From contig NZ_JAEMUX010000056.1 in the NCBI RefSeq assembly GCF_016598475.1, positions 1-57,656 of the forward strand: a DNA stretch of 57,656 bases. Reading direction: 5' to 3'. Made by a program: the position numbers and the translations under genes. Within the stretch, counting starts at the first letter, position 1, and each line of letters opens with the position of its first letter. The notes below the pieces were generated by a model, which was not told the origin of the DNA, did not search any database, and was given only the letters and a program-made list of their open reading frames with translations. This DNA comes from Streptomyces adelaidensis (GTDB lineage Bacteria; Actinomycetota; Actinomycetes; Streptomycetales; Streptomycetaceae). Positions 31,975-41,536 of the stretch are shown here, piece after piece.

Positions 31975-32997
31975 GTGGCCAAGGTGACTCGGGATGACGT
32001 GGCAAGACTGGCGGGTACGTCGACCGCCGTCGTCAGCTACGTCATCAACAACGGACCCCGGCCGGTTGCCCCGGCCACGCGCGAGCGTGTCCTCGCCGCG
32101 ATCAAGGAACTGGGGTACCGGCCGGACCGGGTGGCCCAGGCGATGGCCTCGCGGAAGACCGAGCTCATAGGCCTGATCGTCCCGGACGCGCGCCAGCCGT
32201 TCTTCGGCGAGATGGCGCACGCGGTCGAACAGGCGGCCGCCGAGCGCGGCAAGATGGTCCTCGTAGGCAATTCGGACTACATCGCCGAGCGCGAGGTCCA
32301 CTATCTGCGGGCGTTCCTCGGGATGCGGGTCTCCGGACTGATCCTCGTCAGCCACGCCCTCAACGACAACGCCGCCGCCGAGATAGAGGCGTGGGACGCG
32401 CGGGTCGTGCTGCTGCACGAGCGGCCCGAGGCGATCGACGACGTGGCCGTGGTGACCGACGACCTCGGCGGCGCCCAGCTCGCCGTCGAACATCTCCTCT
32501 CGCACGGCTACCCGTACGTCGCCTGTATGGGCGGCATCGCCGAGACCCCGCTCGTCGGCGACCCCGTCTCCGACCACGTCGGCGGCTGGCGGCGCGCGAT
32601 GGACGCGGCCGGCATCCCCACCGAGGGGCGGCTCTTCCAGGCCCCCTACAACCGGTACGACGCGTACAACGTCGCCCTCGAACTGCTGGCGCGGCCGGAC
32701 CGGCCGCCGGCCATCTTCTGCTCCACCGACGACCAGGCCATCGGCGTCCTGCGCGCCGCGCGCGAGCTGCGCATCGAGGTGCCGAGCGAGCTGGCGGTGG
32801 CCGGGTTCGACGACGTCAAGGAAGCGGCGCTCACGGATCCGCCGCTGACGACGATCGCGACGGACCGTACGGCGATGGCTCGCGCGGCGGTCGACCTGGT
32901 GCTCGACGACGGACTTCGGGTGGCGGGATCCCGGGGTGAGCGGGTGAAGCTGTTCCCGTCGAAGCTGGTCGCTCGGCGGTCTTGCGGTTGCGAGTGA
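31975..32997 (+). CDS. LacI-family transcriptional regulator
   Basis: A 340-residue LacI/GalR regulator. The HTH and hinge are at residues 1-60 (VTRDDVARLAGTSTAVVSYVINNGPRPVAPATRERVLAAIKELGYRP). The periplasmic-binding-like core runs to the end (LIGLIVPDARQPFFGEMAHAVE; AIFCSTDDQAIGVLRAARELRIEVPSELAVAGFDD). It ends SCGCE. GTG at 31975 begins the homology. The effector is probably a sugar or nucleoside; no transport or catabolic genes are beside it. It follows glnR as in other streptomycetes. Confidence 0.93.
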   Translation: MAKVTRDDVARLAGTSTAVVSYVINNGPRPVAPATRERVLAAIKELGYRPDRVAQAMASRKTELIGLIVPDARQPFFGEMAHAVEQAAAERGKMVLVGNSDYIAEREVHYLRAFLGMRVSGLILVSHALNDNAAAEIEAWDARVVLLHERPEAIDDVAVVTDDLGGAQLAVEHLLSHGYPYVACMGGIAETPLVGDPVSDHVGGWRRAMDAAGIPTEGRLFQAPYNRYDAYNVALELLARPDRPPAIFCSTDDQAIGVLRAARELRIEVPSELAVAGFDDVKEAALTDPPLTTIATDRTAMARAAVDLVLDDGLRVAGSRGERVKLFPSKLVARRSCGCE

Positions 32998-33144
32998 CTC
33001 CGTAGGCTGAGCGGCGGCTTGGGGGCAGCTCGGAGGCGTTTTCTGCTGCGCGTGCGTCGTGGCCTGTCCCGCGGTTTCCCGCGCCCCTTGAAGGCGAAGA
33101 GCCGGGGCGTGGGGCCTTGCTGCGACAAGTGCTCTCAGTGGTCT

Positions 33145-33340
33145 TTAGAACAGGGCGTTGTACTGGTTGCAGCCCATGCCCAGTTTGATTCGGGTGGCGA
33201 AGAGGGACGTCGAGGCCTTGTTGGTGCCGGGGTAGAGCCAGAGGGTGCCGGCGGAGTCGCGGGCCATGACGTCGGCGATGGCGTCGCCTGTGACGTCGCC
33301 GTTGGTGACGTAGGCGGTGAACTTCCAGCCGGGTGCGGGC
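33145..33340 (-). pseudogene. Relic of a VCBS/FG-GAP repeat protein (C-terminal fragment)
   Basis: On the minus strand about 60 codons read as the end of an FG-GAP/VCBS repeat protein, with NGDVTGDAIADVMARDSAG, TLWLYPGTNKAST and a terminal MGCNQYNALF before TAA. There is no start codon or preceding repeats, and the frame breaks down upstream of about 33340. These repeats are normal at the C-terminus of large secreted Streptomyces proteins, so this is a decayed remnant. It lies next to a copy of the dispersed CCCGCGCCCC element. Confidence 0.6.
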
Positions 33341-33512
33341 CTGGATGCGGGACAAGTGTTCGGACACCGCGTTCTGTGAGGTCATCGCACGGCAACCCTT
33401 TGTTTCCCATGCGGGCCGGGCCCCGCGCCTTTACATCGGGCATACGAGGTTCTGGCGGGCTTCTCAGGGAGCACTCAGGAACGTCTCATGGTCGGGCGGC
33501 AGGCTCTGACTC

Positions 33513-34706
33513 ATGACCGAGAGCTTCCGCCGCAGCGGCGAGTACGAGAACCCGTTCCAGGGTGAACAGCAGCAGCACTCCGGGTACGCCGAGGGCGAGA
33601 CCCAGCAGCAGCCCGCGTACCGACAGCAGCAGCACGCTTCCGCCCCGGTGAACCCGGAGTGGCCTCCTCCGCCGGCGTACGGCCCGGCCATGGCCACGCC
33701 CCCGGCGGGCCCCGCCGCCGACCACGCCACGTACGAGCAGCCCGCCGCGGCGGCTTCGGCGGGCTCGGCCCCCACCGCCCTCCTCACCGAGCCGGTGTCC
33801 TCCGCCCCCGCCGCCCCCGCTCGGAAGAAGCGCGCCAGAGGGCCGATCGCGCTGCTGGCGGCCGTGGCGTTCGTCGCGGCGGCGATCGGTGGCGGTACGG
33901 CGTACGGCATCCAGGAGCTGACCGGCACGGACACCGTGGCCTCCAGCGCCGCCAGCACGAGTGTGGTGCCGACCAGCCAGAAGGGCACGGTGGCCGGGGT
34001 CGCCACGGCGGTCAGCCCGAGCATCGTGGAGATCAGCGCCAGCTCGAACGCGGGTGAGTCCACCGGTTCCGGTGTGATCATCACCAGCGACGGCGAGATC
34101 ATCACCAACAACCACGTGATCTCCGGCGCCAACCAGATCAAGGTGACGACGAGCGACGGCAAGTCCTACACCGCCGAGGTCGTCGGCACCGACAGCAAGA
34201 AGGACCTCGCCCTCATCAAGCTGCAGGACGCCTCCGGTCTGAAGGCGGCCACCCTCGGCGACTCCGCCGGCGTCAAGGTCGGCGACGAGGTCGTGGCGAT
34301 CGGCTCCCCCGAGGGCCTGACCGGCACGGTCACCAGCGGCATCGTCTCCGCGCTCGACCGTGACGTGACCGTCTCGACCGAGGAGAGCCAGGGCCAGGAG
34401 CAGCAACAGCAGGGCGGCGGCAGCGGCCAGTGGCCGTTCGAGTTCGGCGGCCAGGAGTTCAACGGCGACACCGGCTCCTCCACGACCACGTACAAGGCCC
34501 TCCAGACCGACGCCTCCCTCAACCCCGGCAACTCCGGCGGCGCCCTCATCGACATGAACGGCAACATCATCGGCATCAACTCGGCGATGTACTCGGCCGC
34601 GGACGCCACCTCGTCGAGCGCCGGCAGCGTCGGCCTCGGCTTCGCCATCCCGGTCAACACCGTCAAGGCCGACCTGAGCACGCTGCGGGCCGGCGGCTCG
34701 GACTGA
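33513..34706 (+). CDS. Membrane-anchored trypsin-like (HtrA-type) serine protease without PDZ domain
   Basis: A 397-residue protein. An N-terminal cytoplasmic Gln/Pro-rich region (1-105) is followed by one transmembrane helix (about 111-130) and an extracytoplasmic protease domain. The catalytic triad is H201 (NNHVI), D231 (KKDLALIKL) and S341 (NPGNSGGAL). A Gln/Gly-rich insert (about 290-320) lies before the serine. It ends at the protease core, so the PDZ domain usual for HtrA/DegP is absent. It lies upstream of a small ORF and a response regulator/kinase pair, so a cell-envelope stress role controlled by that system is likely. Confidence 0.92.
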   Translation: MTESFRRSGEYENPFQGEQQQHSGYAEGETQQQPAYRQQQHASAPVNPEWPPPPAYGPAMATPPAGPAADHATYEQPAAAASAGSAPTALLTEPVSSAPAAPARKKRARGPIALLAAVAFVAAAIGGGTAYGIQELTGTDTVASSAASTSVVPTSQKGTVAGVATAVSPSIVEISASSNAGESTGSGVIITSDGEIITNNHVISGANQIKVTTSDGKSYTAEVVGTDSKKDLALIKLQDASGLKAATLGDSAGVKVGDEVVAIGSPEGLTGTVTSGIVSALDRDVTVSTEESQGQEQQQQGGGSGQWPFEFGGQEFNGDTGSSTTTYKALQTDASLNPGNSGGALIDMNGNIIGINSAMYSAADATSSSAGSVGLGFAIPVNTVKADLSTLRAGGSD

Positions 34707-34770
34707 GGTCCGCCGCTCCTCGCTTCCCTTTTGATCCCTCTTCAGTCCCGCTGAGTCCAAGGAGTCCGAC

Positions 34771-34974
34771 ATGATCAAGCAGATCGCCCAGATCCAGCAG
34801 ATTTCGCACGACGTCGAGACCGCCGGCGACCCGGCCGGGCTGGGCCTCGCCCTCGCGGTGGCCGCCGCGCTGCACACGCCGGTGACGCGGGCCCCCGAGG
34901 TGGCCCCCGCCGCCCGCACCGCGGCTCGCCGGAACACCGCGGCCCGCCTGCACCGGCGTACGGTCCGCGCCTGA
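34771..34974 (+). CDS. Small hypothetical protein between protease and response regulator
   Basis: A 67-residue ORF with a good binding site (AAGGAG, six bases before the ATG) and coding-type third positions. It starts MIKQIAQIQQISHDVETAGD and ends with an Arg-rich tail (RRNTAARLHRRTVRA). It has no recognisable domain. It lies 64 bp after the protease and 122 bp before the response regulator. Confidence 0.5.
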   Translation: MIKQIAQIQQISHDVETAGDPAGLGLALAVAAALHTPVTRAPEVAPAARTAARRNTAARLHRRTVRA

Positions 34975-35096
34975 TCTTTACGTCTACTGCGCAGCTCCGG
35001 AACGTGCGAGGCTGAGGGCCTGAAGGCCTGCCCGGGCCTGCGAGCCCCAGGCCGACCGGCCGACCACGTCACATCCCACCCGAGGACACCACCACC

Positions 35097-35827
<731 letters not shown>

Positions 35828-35831
<4 letters not shown>

Positions 35832-37276
35832 ACAAGCTCCTGCGCCGGTACCGGACCCTGCCCATCCGGAGCCGGCTGTCGCTGCTGGTGGCGGCGGCGG
35901 TGGCGTTCGCGGTGGCGGCAGTGTCGGTGACGTGCTGGTTCCTTGTGCAGGGGAAGCTGTACGACCAGCTGAAGGACGAACTCGACAAGTCGATGGGCAT
36001 GCCGGGGCTCCGGCAGCAGGCCGAGGCCGCCATCACGAACTGCTCGCAGACCCCGTGGGAGGCCGACGGTTTCGGCCGGACCACCTATTTCCAGGTGATC
36101 CTGGAAGACGGCACGCCCTGTGTCATGGGCTTCTCCGTCGGCGGGGTCAAGGTCACCCAGACCGACAAGGACGTCGTCAGCGCCACGGAGCGCACCGAGG
36201 CCGTCTACTACAACAGCACCGCCTCGGACGGCACCGACGTACGTGTCAAGGTCTCGCCCGCGTCCTACCGCCAGGCCACGGGCGAACAGGCCAACATCGC
36301 GCTCGTCGTGGCCCTTCCCCTCAACGGCACCCAGTCCACCCTCAACGACCTCGCCCTGATCCTCCTCCTGGTCTCCGGTATCGGAGTCGTCGGCGCCGGA
36401 GCGGCCGGTCTGGCCGTGGCCCGGGCGGGACTGCGGCCGGTCGACAAGCTCACCGAGGCGGTCGAGCATGTGGCGCGCACGGAGGACCTGAGCATCCGGA
36501 TCCCGGTGGAGGACGAGAGCGAGGACGAGGTGGCCCGGCTGTCCCGCTCCTTCAACTCGATGACGAGTGCGCTGGCCAACTCCCGTGAGTTGCAACAGCA
36601 GTTGATCGCGGACGCGGGCCACGAACTCCGCACCCCGCTCACTTCGTTGCGGACGAACATCGAACTCCTCACCCGGAGCGAGGAGACGGGCCGCCCGATC
36701 CCGGCGGACGACCGCAAGGCCCTGCTCGCCTCGGTGAAGGCCCAGATGACCGAACTGGCGTCCCTGATCGGCGACTTGCAGGAGCTGTCCCGCTCGGAAG
36801 CGGGTCAGCAGGGCGGTCGCCACCTCCAGGTGGTGGACTTCCAGGAGACGGTGGAGGCGGCCCTGCGCCGCGCCCGGCTGCGCGGCCCCGAGCTGACGAT
36901 CACGGCGGACCTCCAGCCCTGGTACGTACGGTCCGAGCCGTCCGCCCTGGAGCGGGCCATCGTCAACATCCTCGACAACGCGGTGAAGTTCAGCCCCGAG
37001 AGCGGCACGATCGAGGTGGCGTTGGACGCCGGTGTCCTGACCGTCCGCGACCACGGCCCCGGCATCCCCGCCGACGAACTCCCCCACGTCTTCGACCGCT
37101 TCTGGCGCTCCCCCAGCGCGCGGGCCCTGCCGGGCTCGGGGCTGGGCCTGTCGATCGTCGCGCGTACGGTCGAGCAGGCGGGCGGCGAGGTGTCCCTGTC
37201 CCGCGCGGACGGCGGCGGCACCCTGGCGACGGTACGACTACCGGGGGCGGTCACGGCTCCGCCGGAGGTTCCGTAG
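35828..37276 (+). CDS. Sensor histidine kinase (partner of the 35.1-kb regulator)
   Basis: A 482-residue kinase. The first transmembrane helix is at about 17-40, an extracytoplasmic sensor domain at 41-172, and the second transmembrane helix at about 175-197. A HAMP linker (GLRPVDKLTEAVEHVA) follows. The dimerisation box is ADAGHELRTPLTSLRTN with H265, and the ATPase lobe has the N box NILDNAVKF, G1 DHGPGIP and G2 GSGLGLSIV. The GTG start overlaps the regulator stop (GTGA). The last 26 bp overlap the convergent toxin-like gene. Confidence 0.95.
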
Positions 37277-37622
37277 GAGGTTCCGTAGGAGTTTCCCCTT
37301 CCTGCCAGAAGATCTCTTCCACCACGATCTGGGGGTCGTCGATTCGGCGGGCGAAGGTGTACTTCAGCCAGCCGTTTCCGTCGTCGAAGAAGCAGATGTG
37401 GCGGCCCTTCGGAGCGGTGGACCGGCCCGGCACGACGCTTATGCCCTCGGGAAGCCCGGCATCGGCATCGATGCCTCGAAAAAGCGGGTCTTTCGCCGCG
37501 ACCAGTTCTGCGCGCGCGGCAAGGGCGAACTCGCGAACATGGTCGGGCAGTGCCTCGAAGGTGGCAAGAGCGTCGATCCGCCAGTCCATCTGCCAGGGCG
37601 GCCCCATGAACCCATCGGTCAC
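37251..37622 (-). CDS. Putative toxin of a DUF6247-associated pair
   Basis: A 123-residue protein. The core (MDWRIDALATFEALPDHVRE, GRHICFFDDGNGWLKYTFARRIDDPQIVVEEIFW) has the order of elements of small RelE/ParE-like toxins: N-terminal helices, a strand with an Arg, and a final strand pair. The assignment is tentative. The GTG start overlaps the stop of the upstream DUF6247 gene by four bases. The C-terminus carries a short TEPP repeat coded by a repeated GGAGGTTCCGTA-type unit near 37260-37290 and overlaps the kinase gene end; the tail may be a recent extension. Confidence 0.6.
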   Translation of the reverse strand: MTDGFMGPPWQMDWRIDALATFEALPDHVREFALAARAELVAAKDPLFRGIDADAGLPEGISVVPGRSTAPKGRHICFFDDGNGWLKYTFARRIDDPQIVVEEIFWQEGETPTEPPTEPPAEP

Positions 37623-37969
37623 TCGCCGGGCTCCAGTGCTCGGACCCGGTAGTGGATCTTCGATGCCTCCTCAAGGAGGGCCTTGGCTTCGTTGATGTCG
37701 GTGCACTCGTACGCGGCTCGGTGTTCGAGATCGTGAACGTACGCGTCCAGCTCGGGGTCGCGGGCAAGGGCGTACTCACCCCACCAGCGGGCGATGAACG
37801 CCGGCACCGGACCGAGGTTGTAGGCGTCGGCGATCGCCCACTTCCAGTGCGCGTCGAAGTCCGGGAGAAGGTCGGGAGTGTGCTCGGCGATGGCCTCGCG
37901 CAACGCCTTGGGCGTCCGCTCAGGCATGGGAGGGACAGCCGACTCGGGTTCCGCAGCGTGAACAGCCAT
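37619..37969 (-). CDS. DUF6247-family protein (putative antitoxin)
   Basis: A 116-residue helical protein with the DUF6247 pattern: MPERTPKALREAIAEHTPDL, FDAHWKWAIADAYNLGPVPAFIARWWGEYALARDPELDAYV. Such proteins are common in streptomycetes and lie upstream of small toxin-like proteins. ATG at 37969 has a strong AAGGAGG site. Its stop overlaps the next gene's start, so the two are translated as a pair. An antitoxin role is inference from this arrangement. Confidence 0.75.
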   Translation of the reverse strand: MAVHAAEPESAVPPMPERTPKALREAIAEHTPDLLPDFDAHWKWAIADAYNLGPVPAFIARWWGEYALARDPELDAYVHDLEHRAAYECTDINEAKALLEEASKIHYRVRALEPGE

Positions 37970-38314
37970 GACCGATGTCCTCCTTCGACGCACCGTGTCT
38001 ACGACCATAGCCGCGCTCACCGTCCCCGCGCGGATCGTCCGCGCACCGGCTCGGCCCACACATCCGGCTCTCGATCGAACTCTTCGTCGATCATCGTGAT
38101 CTCTTCCATGACGCCACGGTGACCGTCCGGCACCCCTGCGTGTCCTGGTTTCCTGCCTGCTTCACCCGAAGGTGTCCACAACTCCTCGTCCTCCGGGAAC
38201 GCGCACCGGGACACGACCCTGTGGGGACCGTGGGATCGCGCTCTTGTACCTCCGAAGTCGAATCCGACCGTCGCGTCCGACTCCAGTGCCTCCACTTGGC
38301 GATCGATGAGCGGT

Positions 38315-39460
38315 CTAGTCGCCCGTGTTGATGTGGAGGAGCGCGTCGGTCGCGTCCAGGGTTGCCTGGTCGAGGGGGAAGTAGCCCTGGCGGGGGGTGG
38401 TGTCGGTGCGGGTGCGGGCCGGGGGGAGTTCGGCGGCCGGGGTCAGGGCCCAGGTGCTGATGCGGCGTTGCAGGATGCCCTCGTACGTGTCCGGGGCCGG
38501 GTCCTGGAGGTCGATCGCCTTGCTGCGGCCCAGGCTGCCGGCCACGAAGAAGTAGCGGTCGCCCACCAGGGAAGACAGGATCTCGCCGGCGCCGTACCAG
38601 GTGAGGTCCATGTCGGCCAGCCGCATGTGGCTGATGTTCCGCTGGAGGTGGCGGTTGTGGGCGGAGACCAGGGTCGGGCCGCGTCGGGATTCGGCGCCTC
38701 GGATGTCGAGGAGGTTCTGGGCCATGAGGGAGTCCCGGGTGGCGAGCAGGCGGGTGATGCGGACGTCCCCCTCGACCGGCTGTGCGCACTGCTTGTGGTA
38801 GCGGAGCAGGCCGAGCGCCGCGGTGAGGTGCATCCTGGTCCTCGACCACTCGGCGCGTGAGGTCGCCGCGATCAGTTCCGGTGCGCGGGCGTAGAGCTCG
38901 GTGAGCATGTCGTCCGCGAGCACGCGCAGTTTCTCGGCCTCCGGCGTGGCGCCGGGCGACATGGCCGCGTCCAGGACCGCCTCCGTACGGCTCCATCGTT
39001 CGTCGTCACCGACGAGGGCCGCGAGATCGAGGCCCGAGTCCAGGGCCGGGTCCAGGTAGTCGCGGGCGTGTTCGACGTAGGGGCGTGGGCTGGGGGCGCT
39101 CATCGTCTCCGTCGGGGCGTCGAAGCCGTGGAAGGTCAGGCGGTCCTGCGGGGGACGGTGCTCGTTGTAGGCGCGCATCCAGGTGACCAGTCGCCGGTTG
39201 CCTTCCAGGTCTCCGAAGCCGTGCGAGAAGCCCGCGCTCATCGCCTCGTCGAGGCTGCCCGTTCCCTTCTCCACGAAGTCGTTCACGGTCAGTGCGGCCA
39301 CGCGATCCGTTTCGAGGGCGATCGAACGGAAGCCGTGGTCGACGAGTTGGGCGAACAGGTCGTTGCGGAGCCGTGCGAAGGCCGGTTCCAGGTGGGTGGG
39401 TTCACCGAGGGCCAGCAGGTCGCACGACGGGGTCACGAAGTCTCGAATGTCCTGACTCAT
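38315..39460 (-). CDS. Erythromycin-esterase-family protein
   Basis: A 381-residue protein of the EreA/EreB-like family (PF05139). Active-site blocks are LLALGEPTHLEPAFARLRNDLF, SIALETDRVAAL, LTFHGFDAPTE and VSAHNRHLQRNISHM; the conserved Glu and His residues are present. Family members hydrolyse macrolide lactones, but many chromosomal copies have unknown substrates. It is divergent from a MerR-type regulator of the TioE family, and a 32-bp inverted repeat lies between them. Confidence 0.9.
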   Translation of the reverse strand: MSQDIRDFVTPSCDLLALGEPTHLEPAFARLRNDLFAQLVDHGFRSIALETDRVAALTVNDFVEKGTGSLDEAMSAGFSHGFGDLEGNRRLVTWMRAYNEHRPPQDRLTFHGFDAPTETMSAPSPRPYVEHARDYLDPALDSGLDLAALVGDDERWSRTEAVLDAAMSPGATPEAEKLRVLADDMLTELYARAPELIAATSRAEWSRTRMHLTAALGLLRYHKQCAQPVEGDVRITRLLATRDSLMAQNLLDIRGAESRRGPTLVSAHNRHLQRNISHMRLADMDLTWYGAGEILSSLVGDRYFFVAGSLGRSKAIDLQDPAPDTYEGILQRRISTWALTPAAELPPARTRTDTTPRQGYFPLDQATLDATDALLHINTGD

Positions 39461-39463
39461 GAG

Positions 39464-39495
39464 CCTCAATCGTATCCTTGATAGTTCGGTTGAGG
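39464..39495. promoter_or_regulatory. Candidate MerR-type operator between esterase and tioE-like genes
   Basis: Inverted repeat CCTCAAtCG ... CGgTTGAGG with arms at 39464-39472 and 39487-39495 and an AT-rich centre. MerR-family sites usually lie between -35 and -10 elements with such spacing. It starts 4 bp from the esterase start codon. Confidence 0.5.
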
Positions 39496-39569
39496 GTTGT
39501 GGAGCCTTAGCTGGGCCTGTTGCCGCGATGCATGGCGCGGAGTCTCAAACCAGTGATAACCATGCGACC

Positions 39570-40373
39570 ATGCGACCCTCCGACCTCGCCCGCGAGCACG
39601 GCATCTCGACCCAGGCGGTCCGTAACTACGAGCGGGACGGGTTCGTCCCGGCCGCCGAGCGGACGCGCAGCGGCTACCGGATCTACACCGAGGTGCACGC
39701 GGCGGCCCTCCGTGCCTATCTCGCCCTCGTCCCGGCGTACGGTCATGCGGCTGCCGGGCGGATCATGCGCGCCCTCCACGACGGGGCGCTCGACGACGCC
39801 CTGACGGTCGTCGATCGTGGGCACGGCCTGTTGCTCCGCGACCGGGAGACCCTCGACTCGGTGCGGAGCGCGGTGGATCACCTGATGGCGCAGGCCGAGA
39901 CCGAGACCGAGGCCGAGACCACATCAGGATCAAGCCCCGAGCGGTCGGCCGGGCCCCGCACCCGGACCATCGGCGAACTCGCCCACCAGCTCCAGGTCAC
40001 CCCCGCGACCCTGCGCAACTGGGAGGACGCCGGCGTCCTCACCCCCGCCCGGGACCCGCTCACCGGATACCGCCTCTTCCGCGCGAGCGACGTCCGCGAC
40101 GCCGAACTCGCCCACCTCCTCCGGCGCGGGGGCTACCCGCTGAACCACATCTTCACCGTGGTCCGGCAGATCAGAACGGCGGGTGGCGCGGACTCGCTGT
40201 CCCACGCCCTCGACGACTGGCGCCGGAGGCTGACCGCACGGGGCCTCGCCATGCTCGACGCCGCCGCCCACCTCGGCCACTATCTCGGCCATCACCTGGG
40301 CCACCGCCCGGGCCACCGCCCGGGCCACCACCTGGGCCACCACCTGGGCCACCACCTGGGAGGGAACGGCTGA
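39570..40373 (+). CDS. TioE-family MerR-type regulator with His-rich repeat tail
   Basis: A 267-residue protein with two MerR-like winged helices: residues 1-55 (MRPSDLAREHGISTQAVRNYERDGF) and about 130-190 (IGELAHQLQVTPATLRNWEDAGVLTPARDPLTGYRLF). This double arrangement is that of TioE-family regulators. The last ~30 residues are a His/Gly repeat (units such as GHHLGHRPGHRP) coded by 12-base repeats at about 40281-40365. The tail is not usual for the family and could bind metal. ATG at 39570 begins the homology; upstream in-frame ATGs are less likely. It probably controls the divergent esterase gene. Confidence 0.85.
   Translation: MRPSDLAREHGISTQAVRNYERDGFVPAAERTRSGYRIYTEVHAAALRAYLALVPAYGHAAAGRIMRALHDGALDDALTVVDRGHGLLLRDRETLDSVRSAVDHLMAQAETETEAETTSGSSPERSAGPRTRTIGELAHQLQVTPATLRNWEDAGVLTPARDPLTGYRLFRASDVRDAELAHLLRRGGYPLNHIFTVVRQIRTAGGADSLSHALDDWRRRLTARGLAMLDAAAHLGHYLGHHLGHRPGHRPGHHLGHHLGHHLGGNG
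40281..40365. repeat. 12-base repeat coding a His-rich tail
   Basis: Degenerate tandem copies of CTGGGCCACCAC / CCGGGCCACCGC at the 3' end of the tioE-like gene, coding for repeated LGHH or PGHR tetrapeptides. Confidence 0.85.
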
Positions 40374-40570
40374 TACGCACCGGTGACGCAAGCCTTGTTG
40401 ATCTTGTGTGATGGATTCGTGACGCGTTTCTGAGAGGGGCCTGAGAAACCTCTGAGGCGCCTGTGATGCGGGTCGTGTTCTCTGCTGGGGAGTTCTTCGA
40501 GTTCTCCGTTTCCCCAGACGACAGAACCGGTGGCCGCCGGCGTCGGCGTACAGCAGTAGGGAGCGCACAC

Positions 40571-41458
40571 ATGCGAACCATGCGAGCAGCACGAACCACA
40601 GGCACCTCACGCACCGCACTCAAGGCATCTCTGAAGAAGGGCGCCCTCGTCACGGCGTCCACCGTCCTCGCCCTGGCCGGCGTCGTGGCCGGTACCGGCG
40701 CCGCGCAGGCGGCCACCGGGCCGGGCGGGGCGACCAACATCCGGGGCGTGGACCCCGGCAACACCGACTCGATGATCGAGCGGCTGTGCGGCCAGAAGGG
40801 GAGCCTGACCGGCGTGTACGGCGCCCTGAACGTCCGGACCGGCGCATTCAAGACCAAGGCCGAGTACCACCGGGACGTTTTCGGGCTGTGGAAGCCGCTT
40901 GGGGACTGGGAACTCTTCCGCGGCTACTGCGGCAACGCGCAGGCGTCGACCTGGTCCACGAAGGGCGCCTCCATCCGCACCTCCCCCTGGATCGGCAACC
41001 GGGGGTCGAAGGACGACAAGGAGACCTTCGTCAGCAGCTACAGCACCAAGACGTTCGCCAAGAAGAGCGTCGGGGCCCAGCTCAGCTTCTCCGCCGCCAA
41101 GAGCATCTTCTCCGGCAGCGCGGGCGGCAGCTTCACCTACGAGTGGGGCTGGGAGAAGACGTCGAGCTTCGAACGCCGTAGCGAGAAGACGATCCCGCCG
41201 TGCACCCAGATCGCCGTGACGTGGACGCCGTACCAGCGCGTGGTGCGTGTGAACCCGATCTTCTACGTCCTGGACTACTCCTGGAACAAGGGCAACGGCG
41301 ACAAGACCGTCCACACCTGGCGCAACCGCTCCTACCGCACGATCTACTCGCACGGCTACTACATCGACGGCACCTCCGACAAGCTCCTCCCCAACGGCCA
41401 GCCCGACGGCCGCGAGGACAAGTGGGAGCAGAAGCTGGACCCGAAGACCTGCGCCTAG
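40571..41458 (+). CDS. Secreted protein with a possible aerolysin-like central region
   Basis: A 295-residue protein with a clear Sec signal peptide (twin Lys, then VTASTVLALAGVVAGTGAAQA, cleavage near residue 38). The mature part has Cys residues in LCGQKGS, RGYCGNA, PPCTQI and PKTCA, consistent with disulfides. The centre (GAQLSFSAAKSIFSGSAGGS, FTYEWGWEKTSSFERRSEKT) shows alternating polar and apolar residues and then PPCTQIAVTWTPYQR, like the amphipathic strand region of aerolysin-type pore-forming proteins. That comparison is a pattern judgement, not a family match. ATG at 40571 follows GGGAG. Between it and the tioE-like gene are about 200 bp with a promoter-like AT-richer stretch. Confidence 0.75.
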   Translation: MRTMRAARTTGTSRTALKASLKKGALVTASTVLALAGVVAGTGAAQAATGPGGATNIRGVDPGNTDSMIERLCGQKGSLTGVYGALNVRTGAFKTKAEYHRDVFGLWKPLGDWELFRGYCGNAQASTWSTKGASIRTSPWIGNRGSKDDKETFVSSYSTKTFAKKSVGAQLSFSAAKSIFSGSAGGSFTYEWGWEKTSSFERRSEKTIPPCTQIAVTWTPYQRVVRVNPIFYVLDYSWNKGNGDKTVHTWRNRSYRTIYSHGYYIDGTSDKLLPNGQPDGREDKWEQKLDPKTCA

Positions 41459-41536
41459 TAAGGCACCGCCGCCTCGCCCAGCCCGCCCACACCCCTCTCC
41501 AAGACCAGCCACAGTGCCCGCCTCCACATTGTGGGG

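Noticed and set aside
38017..38295. Minus-strand 92-codon frame between DUF6247 and esterase genes
   Set aside because: No binding site, no domain and low-complexity composition; possibly remnant DNA but not supportable as a gene.
40281..40365. Possible CRISPR-like array
   Set aside because: Units are 12 bases, without spacers, inside a gene. No CRISPR array or cas gene is present in the window.
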